This document shows positions 15,515-23,070 of a stretch of 25,903 bases of DNA, piece after piece (position 1 is the stretch's first letter; every line of letters begins with the position of its first letter). Source of the stretch: Pseudomonadota bacterium (GTDB lineage Bacteria > Desulfobacterota > Syntrophia > Syntrophales > UBA5619). The position numbers and the translations under genes were made by a program. The notes beneath the pieces were generated by a model. That model had not been told where the DNA came from and ran no database searches. It saw only the letters and a list, made by a program, of their open reading frames with translations. Location of the stretch: the NCBI GenBank assembly GCA_018827585.1, contig JAHJXP010000033.1:1-25903 (forward strand), read 5' to 3'.

Positions 15515-16120
15515 TCAGGGGGTCCGGTTCCCATTGCTGTATTTGTGAAAATTCTCCAGGACGCGCTTTACGTAGGTCTGTGTCTCCCGATAGGGCGGGA
15601 TGCGGTTGTTGTGCCGAAGAACGGCATTTTCACCTGCGTTGTAAGCGGCCAGCACCAGGGGCAGATTGCCGTTAAACAGGTTCATGAGATAGCGCAGGTA
15701 GCGGACGCCTCCCTCGATGTTGTTCTCGGGCTGGAAGGAATCCTGGACATTAAGCGTGGCCGCCGTCGCCGGCATCAGCTGCATCAAACCCCGCGCGCCG
15801 ACGGGCGATACGGCCCGGTGATTGAAGTTGGATTCCGCCTTGATGATGGCTTTGACCAGGGCGGAGTCGACGCTGTACTTCTCGGAGGTTCGGGAAATCA
15901 GGTCGTCGTAGCGGGTGATATCGCCTCCCAGTTGAAGGATGACCCGCTTCTCTTTCATGACGAGGATGTAAGGAACGGGCGCCGTAGGGACATTGGTCAG
16001 GTGGATGATCCCCTCCGCGTCCACGTATTTGTATATGTCGGCCCTGCCCTCCGGAGCGGGGGCGACAATGACGGGCAGAAAAAGAAGCGGGAGAATGAAT
16101 CTTCGCAATATATCCACCAT
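15515..16120 (-). CDS. Lytic transglycosylase (Slt-type), exported
   Basis: Cleaves the beta-1,4 bond between MurNAc and GlcNAc in peptidoglycan. The 201 residues comprise a signal peptide (1-26, cleavage probably after GRA), a short DUF4124-like segment DIYKYVDAEGIIHLTNVPT common ahead of such domains, and an SLT domain with catalytic E96 in IIKAESNFNHRA, then GARGLMQLMPATA and VLAAYNAGENAV. The frame is open to 16165, but the extra residues would be encoded by the left end of repeat copy B; ATG 16120 gives a proper signal peptide. The repeat end stops four bases before this ATG, leaving only a short CAGGG as ribosome site. The gene stands alone on the minus strand, convergent with the HhH gene. 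Confidence 0.9.
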   Translation of the reverse strand: MVDILRRFILPLLFLPVIVAPAPEGRADIYKYVDAEGIIHLTNVPTAPVPYILVMKEKRVILQLGGDITRYDDLISRTSEKYSVDSALVKAIIKAESNFNHRAVSPVGARGLMQLMPATAATLNVQDSFQPENNIEGGVRYLRYLMNLFNGNLPLVLAAYNAGENAVLRHNNRIPPYRETQTYVKRVLENFHKYSNGNRTP

Positions 16121-16124
16121 CCCT

Positions 16125-16271
16125 GACGGCTTCGTAAAAAGTCCGGATGCTGCGTGGCGCTTCATCCCTCGTCATTGCGGCGTACGCCAAAGTACACCTC
16201 ATTCCTCAGGATTCGCGCGCCTTGCCGGAGCCTGCCCCGGCGAAGGCCGGGGGCCTTTTTACGAAGCCGTC
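16125..16271. repeat. Dispersed MITE-like repeat, copy B
   Basis: Perfect 17-bp terminal inverted repeats: GACGGCTTCGTAAAAAG (16125-16141) and CTTTTTACGAAGCCGTC (16255-16271). It is 22 bp longer than copy A because of a GC-rich segment carrying the hairpin CCCCGGC/GCCGGGG (16235-16252), which copy C also has. A 38-base tail to about 16309 aligns with the tail of copy A. The rest of the gap up to the tRNA-Pro promoter (16310-16397) holds nothing I recognise. Apparent ORFs crossing it are repeat translations. Confidence 0.88.
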
Positions 16272-16397
16272 CAATTTTCGCGACTTCCAAGACATTTTAC
16301 GAGGTCGGCATCCCTCGCACGATTCGATTCTTCAAGATCATCTATTACATATACTTCAATCCTTTTCCCAGTTCAAGGTTTTTGTGTTTCATTATCC

Positions 16398-16426
16398 TTG
16401 ACATGGCCTGCTGATGGTGGTAAAAA
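16398..16426 (+). promoter_or_regulatory. Promoter of tRNA-Pro
   Basis: Perfect -35 TTGACA (16398-16403), a 17-base spacer and -10 TAAAAA (16421-16426). Transcription would begin near 16433, about 19 bases before the tRNA. Confidence 0.75.
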
Positions 16427-16451
16427 GCCGCCGGATCGAGGTGATTCGAGT

Positions 16452-16528
16452 CGGGGCGTGGCGCAGTCTGGTAGCGTATCTGAATGGGGTTCAGAGGGCC
16501 GGTGGTTCAAATCCACTCGCCCCGACCA
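16452..16528 (+). tRNA. tRNA-Pro (anticodon GGG)
   Basis: A 77-base cloverleaf with encoded CCA. The acceptor stem CGGGGCG (16452-16458) pairs with CGCCCCG (16518-16524), discriminator A. The anticodon stem TCTGA/TCAGA encloses the loop ATGGGGT, giving anticodon GGG, which reads CCC and CCU. The T arm contains GGTTCAAATCC. It has its own promoter and terminator, so it is a single-gene transcript. Confidence 0.96.
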
Positions 16529-16538
16529 GTGAGAAAGA

Positions 16539-16563
16539 AAACCGCCGAAAAGGCGGTTTTTTT
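16539..16563 (+). terminator. Terminator of tRNA-Pro
   Basis: AAACCGCC (16539-16546) pairs perfectly with GGCGGTTT (16552-16559) around GAAAA, followed by a T run to 16563. Confidence 0.92.
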
Positions 16564-16595
16564 AATGCCTTGCAGAGGCCATGCGATGAATGAGG

Positions 16596-16625
16596 TTGAC
16601 AATAGCGGGCGGCAATGCATATAAA
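16596..16625 (+). promoter_or_regulatory. Promoter of tRNA-Leu and possibly the tig cluster
   Basis: Perfect -35 TTGACA (16596-16601), an 18-base spacer and -10 TATAAA (16620-16625), with start expected near 16632, twelve bases before tRNA-Leu. No terminator separates the tRNA from tig, so this promoter may also feed tig-clpP. Confidence 0.78.
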
Positions 16626-16643
16626 GGTACATGATTCTACCAT

Positions 16644-16730
16644 GCGAGAGTGGCGGAACTGGTAGACGCACTGGATTTAGGATCCAGCCCGCCTGAGCGG
16701 ATAGGGGTTCAACTCCCCTCTCTCGCACCA
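16644..16730 (+). tRNA. tRNA-Leu (anticodon UAG)
   Basis: An 87-base tRNA with the long variable arm of class II tRNAs and encoded CCA. The acceptor GCGAGAG (16644-16650) pairs with CTCTCGC, discriminator A as expected for leucine. The anticodon stem CTGGA/TCCAG encloses TTTAGGA, giving anticodon TAG, which reads CUA and other CUN codons. The variable arm is CCCGCCTGAGCGGAT-like with an internal stem. The tig start codon lies only 57 bases downstream with no terminator between. Confidence 0.96.
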
Positions 16731-16787
16731 ATCATTACGGAATCGTCAAGGATTATCCGGACATATCATGTAAAGGAGCATATTGCC

Positions 16788-18122
16788 GTGAGTGACATCA
16801 GTGCCGCCGTGAATATTGAAAGCATCAGTTCCGTCAAAATGAAGCTGTCTTTTGACATCCCCTGGGCGGATGTGAAAAGCGAGCTGGATGCGGTTTACCG
16901 ACAGGTGGGGAAGACCGCCAAGATAAAAGGGTTCAGGCCGGGCAGGATCCCGAGGGAGATTCTGGAGCGGTACTACCGCCGGCAGGCGGAGGAAGAAACT
17001 GCGTCCAATCTGGTGAACCGGCAATACTGGAAGACGCTTCAGGAAAAGCAGATTCCTGCGGTGACAAGGCCCGAGATCGAGCAGAAGGAGATTGAAGCTG
17101 AAAAGGAATTCAGTTTTTCGGCAACGTTCGAGGTGGAGCCCGTCATTGAACCGCAGGACTATCTCGGCCTGGAACTTGAAAAGGAAGAGCCGGTCGTGAC
17201 GGAAGAAGACCTTGCAGCGAGGATGCAGGAGCTCCGCAAGATGTTTGCGACGATGGAAGAGACGCACGAGGAGCGCGGGGTGCTCCCCGGGGATTTCGTG
17301 ACCATCGATTATGAGGGGTCTCTTGCCGGGGAAATGCTTAAAGAACTCAAGTCCGAAAATTACTTCCTGGAGATCGGTTCCAATGCGTTTGTCTCCGGTT
17401 TCGAGGATCAGCTGATCGGAATGAAAAACGGGGAAACTGGTTCGATTGCGGTCAAGTTCCCCGAAACCTACAACGCCTCTCATCTGGCGGGAAAGGATGT
17501 CGCATTCACGGTCAGGGTCAAGGGGATTCGTGTCAAGAAGCTTCCGGAGATCGACGAAGAATTCATCAAAAACTTCGAGAGGTACGACTCACTGGAAGCC
17601 CTCAGGGCCGAGGTGCGGAAGGCCATCGAGGAGGAGAAAAGACGCCGGAGCGATGCCGAGCTTGAAAGACATATATACGCCAAGCTTCTGGAGAACAATG
17701 ACTTCGAGGTCCCCGGATCCTTGGTGGAGCTGGAGATCTATCACATGATGTCCGATGCGCAGCGGAGGATGGCGGCCGGGGGCATGGACCCGAAGCGGGC
17801 GGCCGATTTCAGCTTCAGGCTCCATGATCAGTTCCGGGAAGAGGCGCTCCGGACCGTGAAGGTGGGCCTGCTCCTGAAGAGCATTGCCGCGAAAGAGGCT
17901 TTGCAAGTCGGCGAAGACGAGCTGGAAAAGGAGATCCGGGAGATCGCTTTGCAGAGAGATCAGGATTATCAGACTGTCAGGGTAAAGCTTGAAAAAGACG
18001 ATCTGATCGAAAATATCAGAAACGTGCTCCTGAACCGGAAAACCTATGAATTCCTGCGGGAAAAGGCCACGATCACCCCGGTCCGGAAAGAAAGGACCGA
18101 AACCGCGGAGGAAGGAAAATGA
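16788..18122 (+). CDS. tig: Trigger factor
   Basis: Ribosome-bound chaperone that meets nascent chains at the exit tunnel and has FKBP-type proline isomerase activity. The N-terminal ribosome-binding domain has the signature GFRPGRIPREIL; the PPIase domain spans about 150-245, beginning GDFVTIDYEGSLAG; the C-terminal helical arms follow to residue 444. The open frame runs back into tRNA-Leu, so GTG 16788 is chosen: AAAGGAG (16772-16778) is nine bases upstream and the result starts MSDISAAVNIES, close to the family start. The stop overlaps the clpP ATG in an ATGA arrangement, so the two are translationally coupled. The substrates handed on by trigger factor and the downstream proteases ClpXP and Lon form one quality-control cluster. 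Confidence 0.97.
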   Translation: MSDISAAVNIESISSVKMKLSFDIPWADVKSELDAVYRQVGKTAKIKGFRPGRIPREILERYYRRQAEEETASNLVNRQYWKTLQEKQIPAVTRPEIEQKEIEAEKEFSFSATFEVEPVIEPQDYLGLELEKEEPVVTEEDLAARMQELRKMFATMEETHEERGVLPGDFVTIDYEGSLAGEMLKELKSENYFLEIGSNAFVSGFEDQLIGMKNGETGSIAVKFPETYNASHLAGKDVAFTVRVKGIRVKKLPEIDEEFIKNFERYDSLEALRAEVRKAIEEEKRRRSDAELERHIYAKLLENNDFEVPGSLVELEIYHMMSDAQRRMAAGGMDPKRAADFSFRLHDQFREEALRTVKVGLLLKSIAAKEALQVGEDELEKEIREIALQRDQDYQTVRVKLEKDDLIENIRNVLLNRKTYEFLREKATITPVRKERTETAEEGK

Positions 18123-18703
18123 CCCTTATACCTATGGTGGTGGAGCAGGACGGACGGGGGGAGAGGGCCTTTGATATCTATTCGAGGCTCCTGAAGGATC
18201 GCATCATTTTCCTCGGAACGGCCATCAATGACGAGGTGTCGAACCTGGTGATCGCCCAGATGCTCTATCTCGAATCGGAGGACCCGGACAAGGAGATCTT
18301 TTTTTACCTGAATACGCCCGGCGGGCATGTCAGTTCGGGCCTGGCGATTTACGATACCATGCAGTACATCAAACCCGCGGTCTGCACGGTCTGCATGGGA
18401 CAGGCGGCCAGTATGGGCGCGCTCCTGCTGGCGGCGGGCCAGAAGGGGAAAAGGTATGCCCTGCCCCATTCGCGGATCCTGATCCACCAGCCATTGGGCG
18501 GATTTCAGGGACAGGCAACGGATATCGACATTCAGGCAAGGGAGATTCTGCGGCTGAAAGAGGAGCTCAACATGATCCTGGCCGAACTGACGGGGCAGCC
18601 CATGGTGAAAATCACCGCCGACACGGAGCGCGATTATTACATGACCGGCGCTCAAGCCAAGGGGTATGGTATAATAGACGAAATCATCGTCAAGAAGGTT
18701 TGA
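18119..18703 (+). CDS. clpP: ATP-dependent Clp protease proteolytic subunit
   Basis: Serine peptidase that forms a double heptameric ring and degrades substrates unfolded by ClpX. The catalytic triad is intact and at family-typical positions: S98 in GQAASMGALLL, H123 in RILIHQPLGG and D172 in DTERDYYM. The 194-residue length is standard and there is little or no propeptide. The ATG overlaps the tig stop. clpX lies 136 bases downstream, separated by the decayed repeat copy C; I see no intrinsic terminator other than the repeat's own GC-rich hairpin, so read-through into clpX is possible. Confidence 0.98.
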   Translation: MTLIPMVVEQDGRGERAFDIYSRLLKDRIIFLGTAINDEVSNLVIAQMLYLESEDPDKEIFFYLNTPGGHVSSGLAIYDTMQYIKPAVCTVCMGQAASMGALLLAAGQKGKRYALPHSRILIHQPLGGFQGQATDIDIQAREILRLKEELNMILAELTGQPMVKITADTERDYYMTGAQAKGYGIIDEIIVKKV

Positions 18704-18709
18704 CGGTTA

Positions 18710-18805
18710 GCGCGCCTTGCCGGCGCCTGCCCCGGCGAAGGCCGGGGGAGTTTTTTACGAAGCCGGGCTAAATTCAAGGCTTTTGCGACTTTTTACGAGA
18801 GCGTC
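18710..18805. repeat. Decayed right half of the dispersed repeat, copy C
   Basis: From GCGCGCCTTGCCGG (18710) this matches the right part of copy B, including the hairpin CCCCGGC/GCCGGGG (18730-18747) and TTTTTTACGAAGCCGG. The right terminal repeat has lost its last bases. A later GACTTTTTACGAGAGCGTC (18787-18805) matches the tails seen after copies A and B. The left half is absent. It occupies most of the clpP-clpX gap; a strong hairpin here could lower read-through or protect the clpP mRNA end. Confidence 0.75.
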
Positions 18806-18839
18806 AAGTTTGACGATCCGTTACAGAGGGGTTTGAATA

Positions 18840-20099
18840 GTGAAAAAAGGAAGAGAGCAACAGGAAGGGAGGGGGCTTCTGTTCTGTTCGTTCTGCGGCA
18901 AGAACCAGAATGAAGTCAAAAAGCTGGTTGCCGGCCCCACTGCTTACATCTGCGACGAATGCATCGAGTTGTGCCGCTGCATCGTCGAAGAGGAGTGCGA
19001 AAAACCCGGCGCGGATGAATTGCGCAAAGGAATACCGGAGCCCAGAGAGATTGCCAGGTTTCTGGATCAGTACGTCATCGGTCAGGAAAGATCAAAAAGG
19101 GTCCTGTCCGTGGCCGTATATAATCATTACCGCCGGTTGTTTACGCGGGTGGACATGGGCGGGGTCGATATCCAGAAGAGCAATATCCTTCTGATCGGAC
19201 CGACCGGGTCCGGAAAAACGCTTCTGGCCAAGACGCTGGCAAGGGTGCTCAATGTGCCCTTCACGATTGCCGATGCGACCACGCTGACGGAGGCGGGCTA
19301 TGTGGGCGAGGATGTGGAAAATATCATCCTCAGCCTTCTGCAGAACGCCGATTATGATGTGGAGAAGGCGTCAAAAGGGATTGTCTATATCGACGAAATC
19401 GACAAGATCGCAAAGAAATCGGGCAATCCCTCCATCACGAGGGATGTGTCGGGAGAGGGAGTCCAGCAGGCCCTGCTCAAGATCATCGAAGGGACGATGG
19501 CCAACATTCCGCCCAAGGGGGGAAGGAAGCACCCCCAGCAGGAATTTATCCAGGTGGACACGACGAACATCCTGTTCATCTGCGGGGGGGCCTTCAACGA
19601 TCTCGCCGATATCATCGCCCACCGGATCGGCGTCAACGCGATGGGTTTCGGGGCGGACGTCAGGAGCAAGAAGGAGAAGAGGATCGACCCGATTCTACAG
19701 GAAGTCCGGCCGGAGGATCTGCTGAAATTCGGGCTGATCCCGGAGTTTATCGGCAGACTGCCGGTTATCGCGACATTGAACGAACTGACCCAGGATGAAC
19801 TGATCCATATATTGGTGGATCCCAAAGATGCCATCATCAAGCAGTATCAGAAGCTGTTCGAGCTGGAAGGGGTCAAACTGAAATTTACCGAGGGCGCGCT
19901 TAAGGCCGTCGCCAAACTCTCCGCGGAGAGGAAGTCGGGGGCGCGCGGTTTGCGGGCGATTCTGGAAAATACGATGCTCGATATCATGTACGATTTGCCT
20001 TCAATGCGTGATGTAAGGGAGTGTGTGATCAGCGAAGAAGTCGTGCTCAACAAGGAAAAGCCGATCCTCCTTTTTGAAAAGAAATCGGAAACGGCTTGA
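18840..20099 (+). CDS. clpX: ATP-dependent Clp protease ATPase subunit ClpX
   Basis: AAA+ unfoldase that recognises substrates such as ssrA-tagged proteins and feeds them to ClpP. The N-terminal zinc domain has C16, C19, C38 and C41. Walker A GPTGSGKT is at 120-127, Walker B IVYIDEIDK at 181-189, the pore loop GYVG at 153-156. The ClpP-docking loop reads MGF (NAMGFGADV) where E. coli has IGF, a conservative change that keeps the key glycine and phenylalanine. Length is 419. The start is GTG 18840, with AGAGGGG about nine bases upstream. The stop lies 31 bases before the chosen lon start, so clpX and lon are probably co-transcribed. Confidence 0.98.
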   Translation: MKKGREQQEGRGLLFCSFCGKNQNEVKKLVAGPTAYICDECIELCRCIVEEECEKPGADELRKGIPEPREIARFLDQYVIGQERSKRVLSVAVYNHYRRLFTRVDMGGVDIQKSNILLIGPTGSGKTLLAKTLARVLNVPFTIADATTLTEAGYVGEDVENIILSLLQNADYDVEKASKGIVYIDEIDKIAKKSGNPSITRDVSGEGVQQALLKIIEGTMANIPPKGGRKHPQQEFIQVDTTNILFICGGAFNDLADIIAHRIGVNAMGFGADVRSKKEKRIDPILQEVRPEDLLKFGLIPEFIGRLPVIATLNELTQDELIHILVDPKDAIIKQYQKLFELEGVKLKFTEGALKAVAKLSAERKSGARGLRAILENTMLDIMYDLPSMRDVRECVISEEVVLNKEKPILLFEKKSETA

Positions 20100-20130
20100 T
20101 TTTACAGCTTATCAGCAGAAAGAAGACAGA

Positions 20131-22617
20131 ATGTTTGATCGTGAAAATTACGGGGGAGCGGGGGAGCGGATCATGGACATCCCGCTTTTGCCGCTCCGGG
20201 ACGTGGTGGTCTTCCCCCATATGATCGTTCCCCTTTTTGTGGGCAGGGAAAGGTCCATTGCCGCCCTGGAATCGGCGATGAAGGAAGAAAAGGGGATCTT
20301 TCTGGTGGCTCAGAAAAGCGCCCAGAAGGACGACCCCGGAGAGCAGGACATCCATCAGATCGGGACGATCGGGATAATCATCCAGCTCCTGCGTCTGCCC
20401 GATGGCACGGTAAAGGTGCTGGTCGAGGGGAAGAAGAGGGGGATCATCCGTAAATATCTCCCCTGTGAAGATTTTTACCTGGTCTGCGCCGAAGAAATGA
20501 AAGATCTTGAGATGGCGGACAAGGTCAGGGTGGAAGCCCTGAGGAGAAGCGTCCGGGAGTCGTTTGAAACCTACGCCAAGATGACCAAAAAAGTGCATCT
20601 GGAGATGGTGGGGACCATCGCCTCCATCGAGGATCCCTCGAAACTGGGCGACGTCATCATCTCCCAGATCAACGCCAAACTGGATGACAAGCAGAAGATT
20701 CTCGAGATTGCCAGTGTCCCCGAGAGAATGGAAGCGATCTATGAGCTGGTGCTCTCTGAGATCGAAATCCTCCAGGTTGAGGAGAAGATAAAAAGAAGGG
20801 TCAAGAAACAGATGGAAAAGACCCAGAAGGATTACTACCTCAACGAGCAGATGCGGGCCATCCAGAAGGAAATGGGGGAGAAGGACGATTTCCGGAACGA
20901 AATCGTCGAACTGGAGAAGAGGCTCAAACAGAAGAAGCTTTCCGAAGAGGCCCACAAGAAGGTCAAGCAGGAAATCAAGAAGATGCAGATGATGGCGCCG
21001 ATGTCCGCGGAGTCGACGGTGGTCCGAAACTACATCGACTGGCTGTTGGACATGCCCTGGTCCGAAAAGACGGAAAACGGTTACACCCTGACTGAATCTG
21101 AGAAGATTCTCGAAGAGGATCATTACGGACTCAAGCAGGTCAAGGAGCGGATCATCGAATATTTGGCCGTCCAGACCCTCGTGCAGAAGAACAAGGGGCC
21201 GATCCTCTGCCTTGTAGGACCTCCAGGCGTCGGAAAGACCTCGATCGCCAAGTCGGTGGCCCGTGCCACGAACCGGAAATTTGTCCGGCTTTCCCTGGGC
21301 GGTGTCAGAGACGAGGCTGAAATCAGGGGACACCGGCGGACCTATATCGGCGCCATGCCGGGAAAGATCATCCAGCTCCTCAAAAAGGCCGGAACGAACA
21401 ATCCCGTGTTCTGCCTCGACGAGGTAGATAAGCTGTGCTCCGATTTTCGCGGCGATCCTTCGTCGGCACTGTTAGAGGTCTTGGATCCCGAACAGAACTA
21501 CGCCTTCAACGACAATTATCTGGAGGTCGACTACGATCTCTCCGATGTCATGTTCATCACCACGGCCAATATCCTCCAGACGATCCCGCCAGCTCTCCAG
21601 GACCGGATGGAAGTCATCCGCCTGGCCGGCTACACGGAGCCGGAAAAACTGAATATCGCCAAGCGCTTCCTTGTGCACAAAGAGAAGGAAGCCAACGGGC
21701 TGAAAAACGGAGGGGTCCTTTTTACCGACGGTGCGCTGTTGACGATCATCCGTCAATATACAAGGGAGGCAGGGGTAAGGAACCTGGAGCGGGAAATCGC
21801 TTCCATCTGCAGGAAAGTTGCGAGAAAGATCGTGACGGACGGCGGGGAAAAGCGGATCCGGATTTCGTCGAAATCGATCCCGGGGTATCTGAGCGTTCCG
21901 AAATTCCGTCACGGGGAAACCGAGGGGCGGGATGAGATCGGACTGGCGATCGGCCTTGCCTGGACCGAGGTCGGCGGGGAACTCCTGGCGATCGAGACCT
22001 CCCTGATGCAGGGCACCGGGAAAATGACCCTGACCGGGAAACTCGGAGATGTGATGCAGGAGTCGGCGCAGGCGGCGCTCACCTACGTCCGCGCCCGGGC
22101 TGGAAAATTCGGACTGCCGGAAGGGTTTTACAAGGAGACGGATATCCATGTTCATGTGCCGGAGGGCGCCATTCCCAAGGATGGACCCTCCGCCGGGATC
22201 ACCATGGCTGCCTCCATCGCCTCCGCTTTCATCCGGCGCAAGGTCAGGGGCGATCTGGCCATGACGGGGGAGATCACCCTCAGAGGCAGGGTGCTGCCGA
22301 TCGGGGGGCTTAAAGAAAAGCTCCTCGCCGCCCACCGGGGGAATATCCGTACAGTCATTATCCCCAAGGACAACGAAAGGGATCTGGCGGACGTCCCGGC
22401 CAACATCCTGAAGGACCTGGAGATCATCTTCGTGGAGCATGTCGATGAGGTCCTGAAGGTGGCGCTTCTCCCCGAGGAAAAAAAAGAGGAGACGGATCGT
22501 CCAGAAGGGGGGGATGCAATCCTGCCCATCCGGGAAGCCGTCGCGGAAGGAACCAGCATCCCCCTGCCCGGATCCTGTTCCGGGATGCCGGGGAAAAGGG
22601 GACAACTTAGTCCTTGA
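20131..22617 (+). CDS. lon: ATP-dependent protease Lon
   Basis: Cytosolic homohexameric AAA+ serine protease for misfolded and regulatory proteins. In 828 residues: N-terminal substrate domain (IPLLPLRDVVVFPHMIVPL, about 17-215), coiled helical region, AAA+ module with Walker A GPPGVGKT (363-370) and Walker B D430-E431, and the proteolytic domain with catalytic dyad S687 (PKDGPSAG) and K730 (GGLKEK), spaced exactly as in E. coli. The frame is open from 20074 inside clpX; ATG 20131, with a purine-rich AGAAAGAAGA upstream, gives the usual short lead-in, and ATG 20173 is an alternative. The C-terminus carries about 45 residues beyond the core (rich in Glu, Gly and Pro), longer than most. The stop codon lies within the -35 box of the tRNA-Val promoter. 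Confidence 0.98.
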   Translation: MFDRENYGGAGERIMDIPLLPLRDVVVFPHMIVPLFVGRERSIAALESAMKEEKGIFLVAQKSAQKDDPGEQDIHQIGTIGIIIQLLRLPDGTVKVLVEGKKRGIIRKYLPCEDFYLVCAEEMKDLEMADKVRVEALRRSVRESFETYAKMTKKVHLEMVGTIASIEDPSKLGDVIISQINAKLDDKQKILEIASVPERMEAIYELVLSEIEILQVEEKIKRRVKKQMEKTQKDYYLNEQMRAIQKEMGEKDDFRNEIVELEKRLKQKKLSEEAHKKVKQEIKKMQMMAPMSAESTVVRNYIDWLLDMPWSEKTENGYTLTESEKILEEDHYGLKQVKERIIEYLAVQTLVQKNKGPILCLVGPPGVGKTSIAKSVARATNRKFVRLSLGGVRDEAEIRGHRRTYIGAMPGKIIQLLKKAGTNNPVFCLDEVDKLCSDFRGDPSSALLEVLDPEQNYAFNDNYLEVDYDLSDVMFITTANILQTIPPALQDRMEVIRLAGYTEPEKLNIAKRFLVHKEKEANGLKNGGVLFTDGALLTIIRQYTREAGVRNLEREIASICRKVARKIVTDGGEKRIRISSKSIPGYLSVPKFRHGETEGRDEIGLAIGLAWTEVGGELLAIETSLMQGTGKMTLTGKLGDVMQESAQAALTYVRARAGKFGLPEGFYKETDIHVHVPEGAIPKDGPSAGITMAASIASAFIRRKVRGDLAMTGEITLRGRVLPIGGLKEKLLAAHRGNIRTVIIPKDNERDLADVPANILKDLEIIFVEHVDEVLKVALLPEEKKEETDRPEGGDAILPIREAVAEGTSIPLPGSCSGMPGKRGQLSP

Positions 22618-22642
22618 CAAGGGGAGGTATAGCTGTTAGAAA
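22614..22642 (+). promoter_or_regulatory. Promoter of the tRNA-Val/tRNA-Asp pair
   Basis: Perfect -35 TTGACA (22614-22619), a 17-base spacer and -10 TAGAAA (22637-22642). The -35 box contains the lon stop codon TGA (22615-22617), so the promoter is packed against the end of lon. Confidence 0.72.
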
Positions 22643-22666
22643 GCCCCGCAGAAAAAAGGCGTGCAC

Positions 22667-22742
22667 GGGCGGGTAGCTCAGCTGGGAGAGCGCCACGCTT
22701 ACACCGTGGAAGTCACAGGTTCAAGTCCTGTTCCGCCTACCA
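22667..22742 (+). tRNA. tRNA-Val (anticodon UAC)
   Basis: A 76-base cloverleaf with encoded CCA. The acceptor GGGCGGG (22667-22673) pairs with TCCGCCT using two G-U pairs at the ends, discriminator A. The anticodon stem CCACG/CGTGG encloses CTTACAC, giving anticodon TAC. D arm GCTCAGCTGGGAGAGC and T arm GGTTCAAGTCC are typical. The 83-base spacer to tRNA-Asp holds a GAAACCC/GGGTTTC pairing, which may assist processing, and no terminator. Confidence 0.96.
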
Positions 22743-22825
22743 TGGAAATTGTGAAACCCGGAAGGCCGGCCTGTCCGCAGAGCGGCTGCCGTGGGTTTCC
22801 ATAACGGATAAAAAAGAGTTGTATC

Positions 22826-22902
<77 letters not shown>

Positions 22903-22911
22903 ATCACTCAG

Positions 22912-22944
22912 GGGGTTGACCGTCCATGGTCAGCCCCTTTTTTT
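22912..22944 (+). terminator. Terminator of the tRNA-Val/tRNA-Asp transcript
   Basis: GGGGTTGACC (22912-22921) pairs with GGTCAGCCCC (22928-22937), with one G-U pair, followed by seven T (22938-22944). Confidence 0.92.
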
Positions 22945-22990
22945 GTTATCGCCTGTGTCTGCCCGGTCCGAAAGGATGACGGAGCACGGG

Positions 22991-23065
22991 ATGATCAAGC
23001 GAATGCCGGCGGTGGGATCGCAAGATGCCCGCCCCGGAATGTTTACGGACGCTCCGAGGTATTGA
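22991..23065 (+). CDS. Possible 24-residue leader peptide ORF before lnt
   Basis: ATG 22991 opens a short frame, MIKRMPAVGSQDARPGMF and six more residues, ending TGA at 23063-23065. GGAG (22981-22984) lies six bases before the ATG. The stop overlaps an in-frame TTG of lnt (23062) and lies just ahead of the likelier TTG 23071, so it could couple translation into lnt. The peptide resembles nothing I know and an ORF this short is easily chance. Confidence 0.2.
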   Translation: MIKRMPAVGSQDARPGMFTDAPRY

Positions 23066-23070
23066 CCATT

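Noticed and set aside
15993..16532. Plus-strand ORF of 179 residues before the tRNAs
   Set aside because: It runs antisense to the transglycosylase start, through repeat copy B and into tRNA-Pro; no ribosome site and no protein-like character.
20047..21333. Minus-strand ORF of 428 residues opposite clpX/lon
   Set aside because: It is a long open frame caused by GC-rich codon use on the opposite strand of lon, with no recognised domain.
21472..22620. Minus-strand ORF of 382 residues opposite the Lon protease domain
   Set aside because: Shadow of lon; composition is typical of antisense frames (rich in His, Arg, Asp, Gly).
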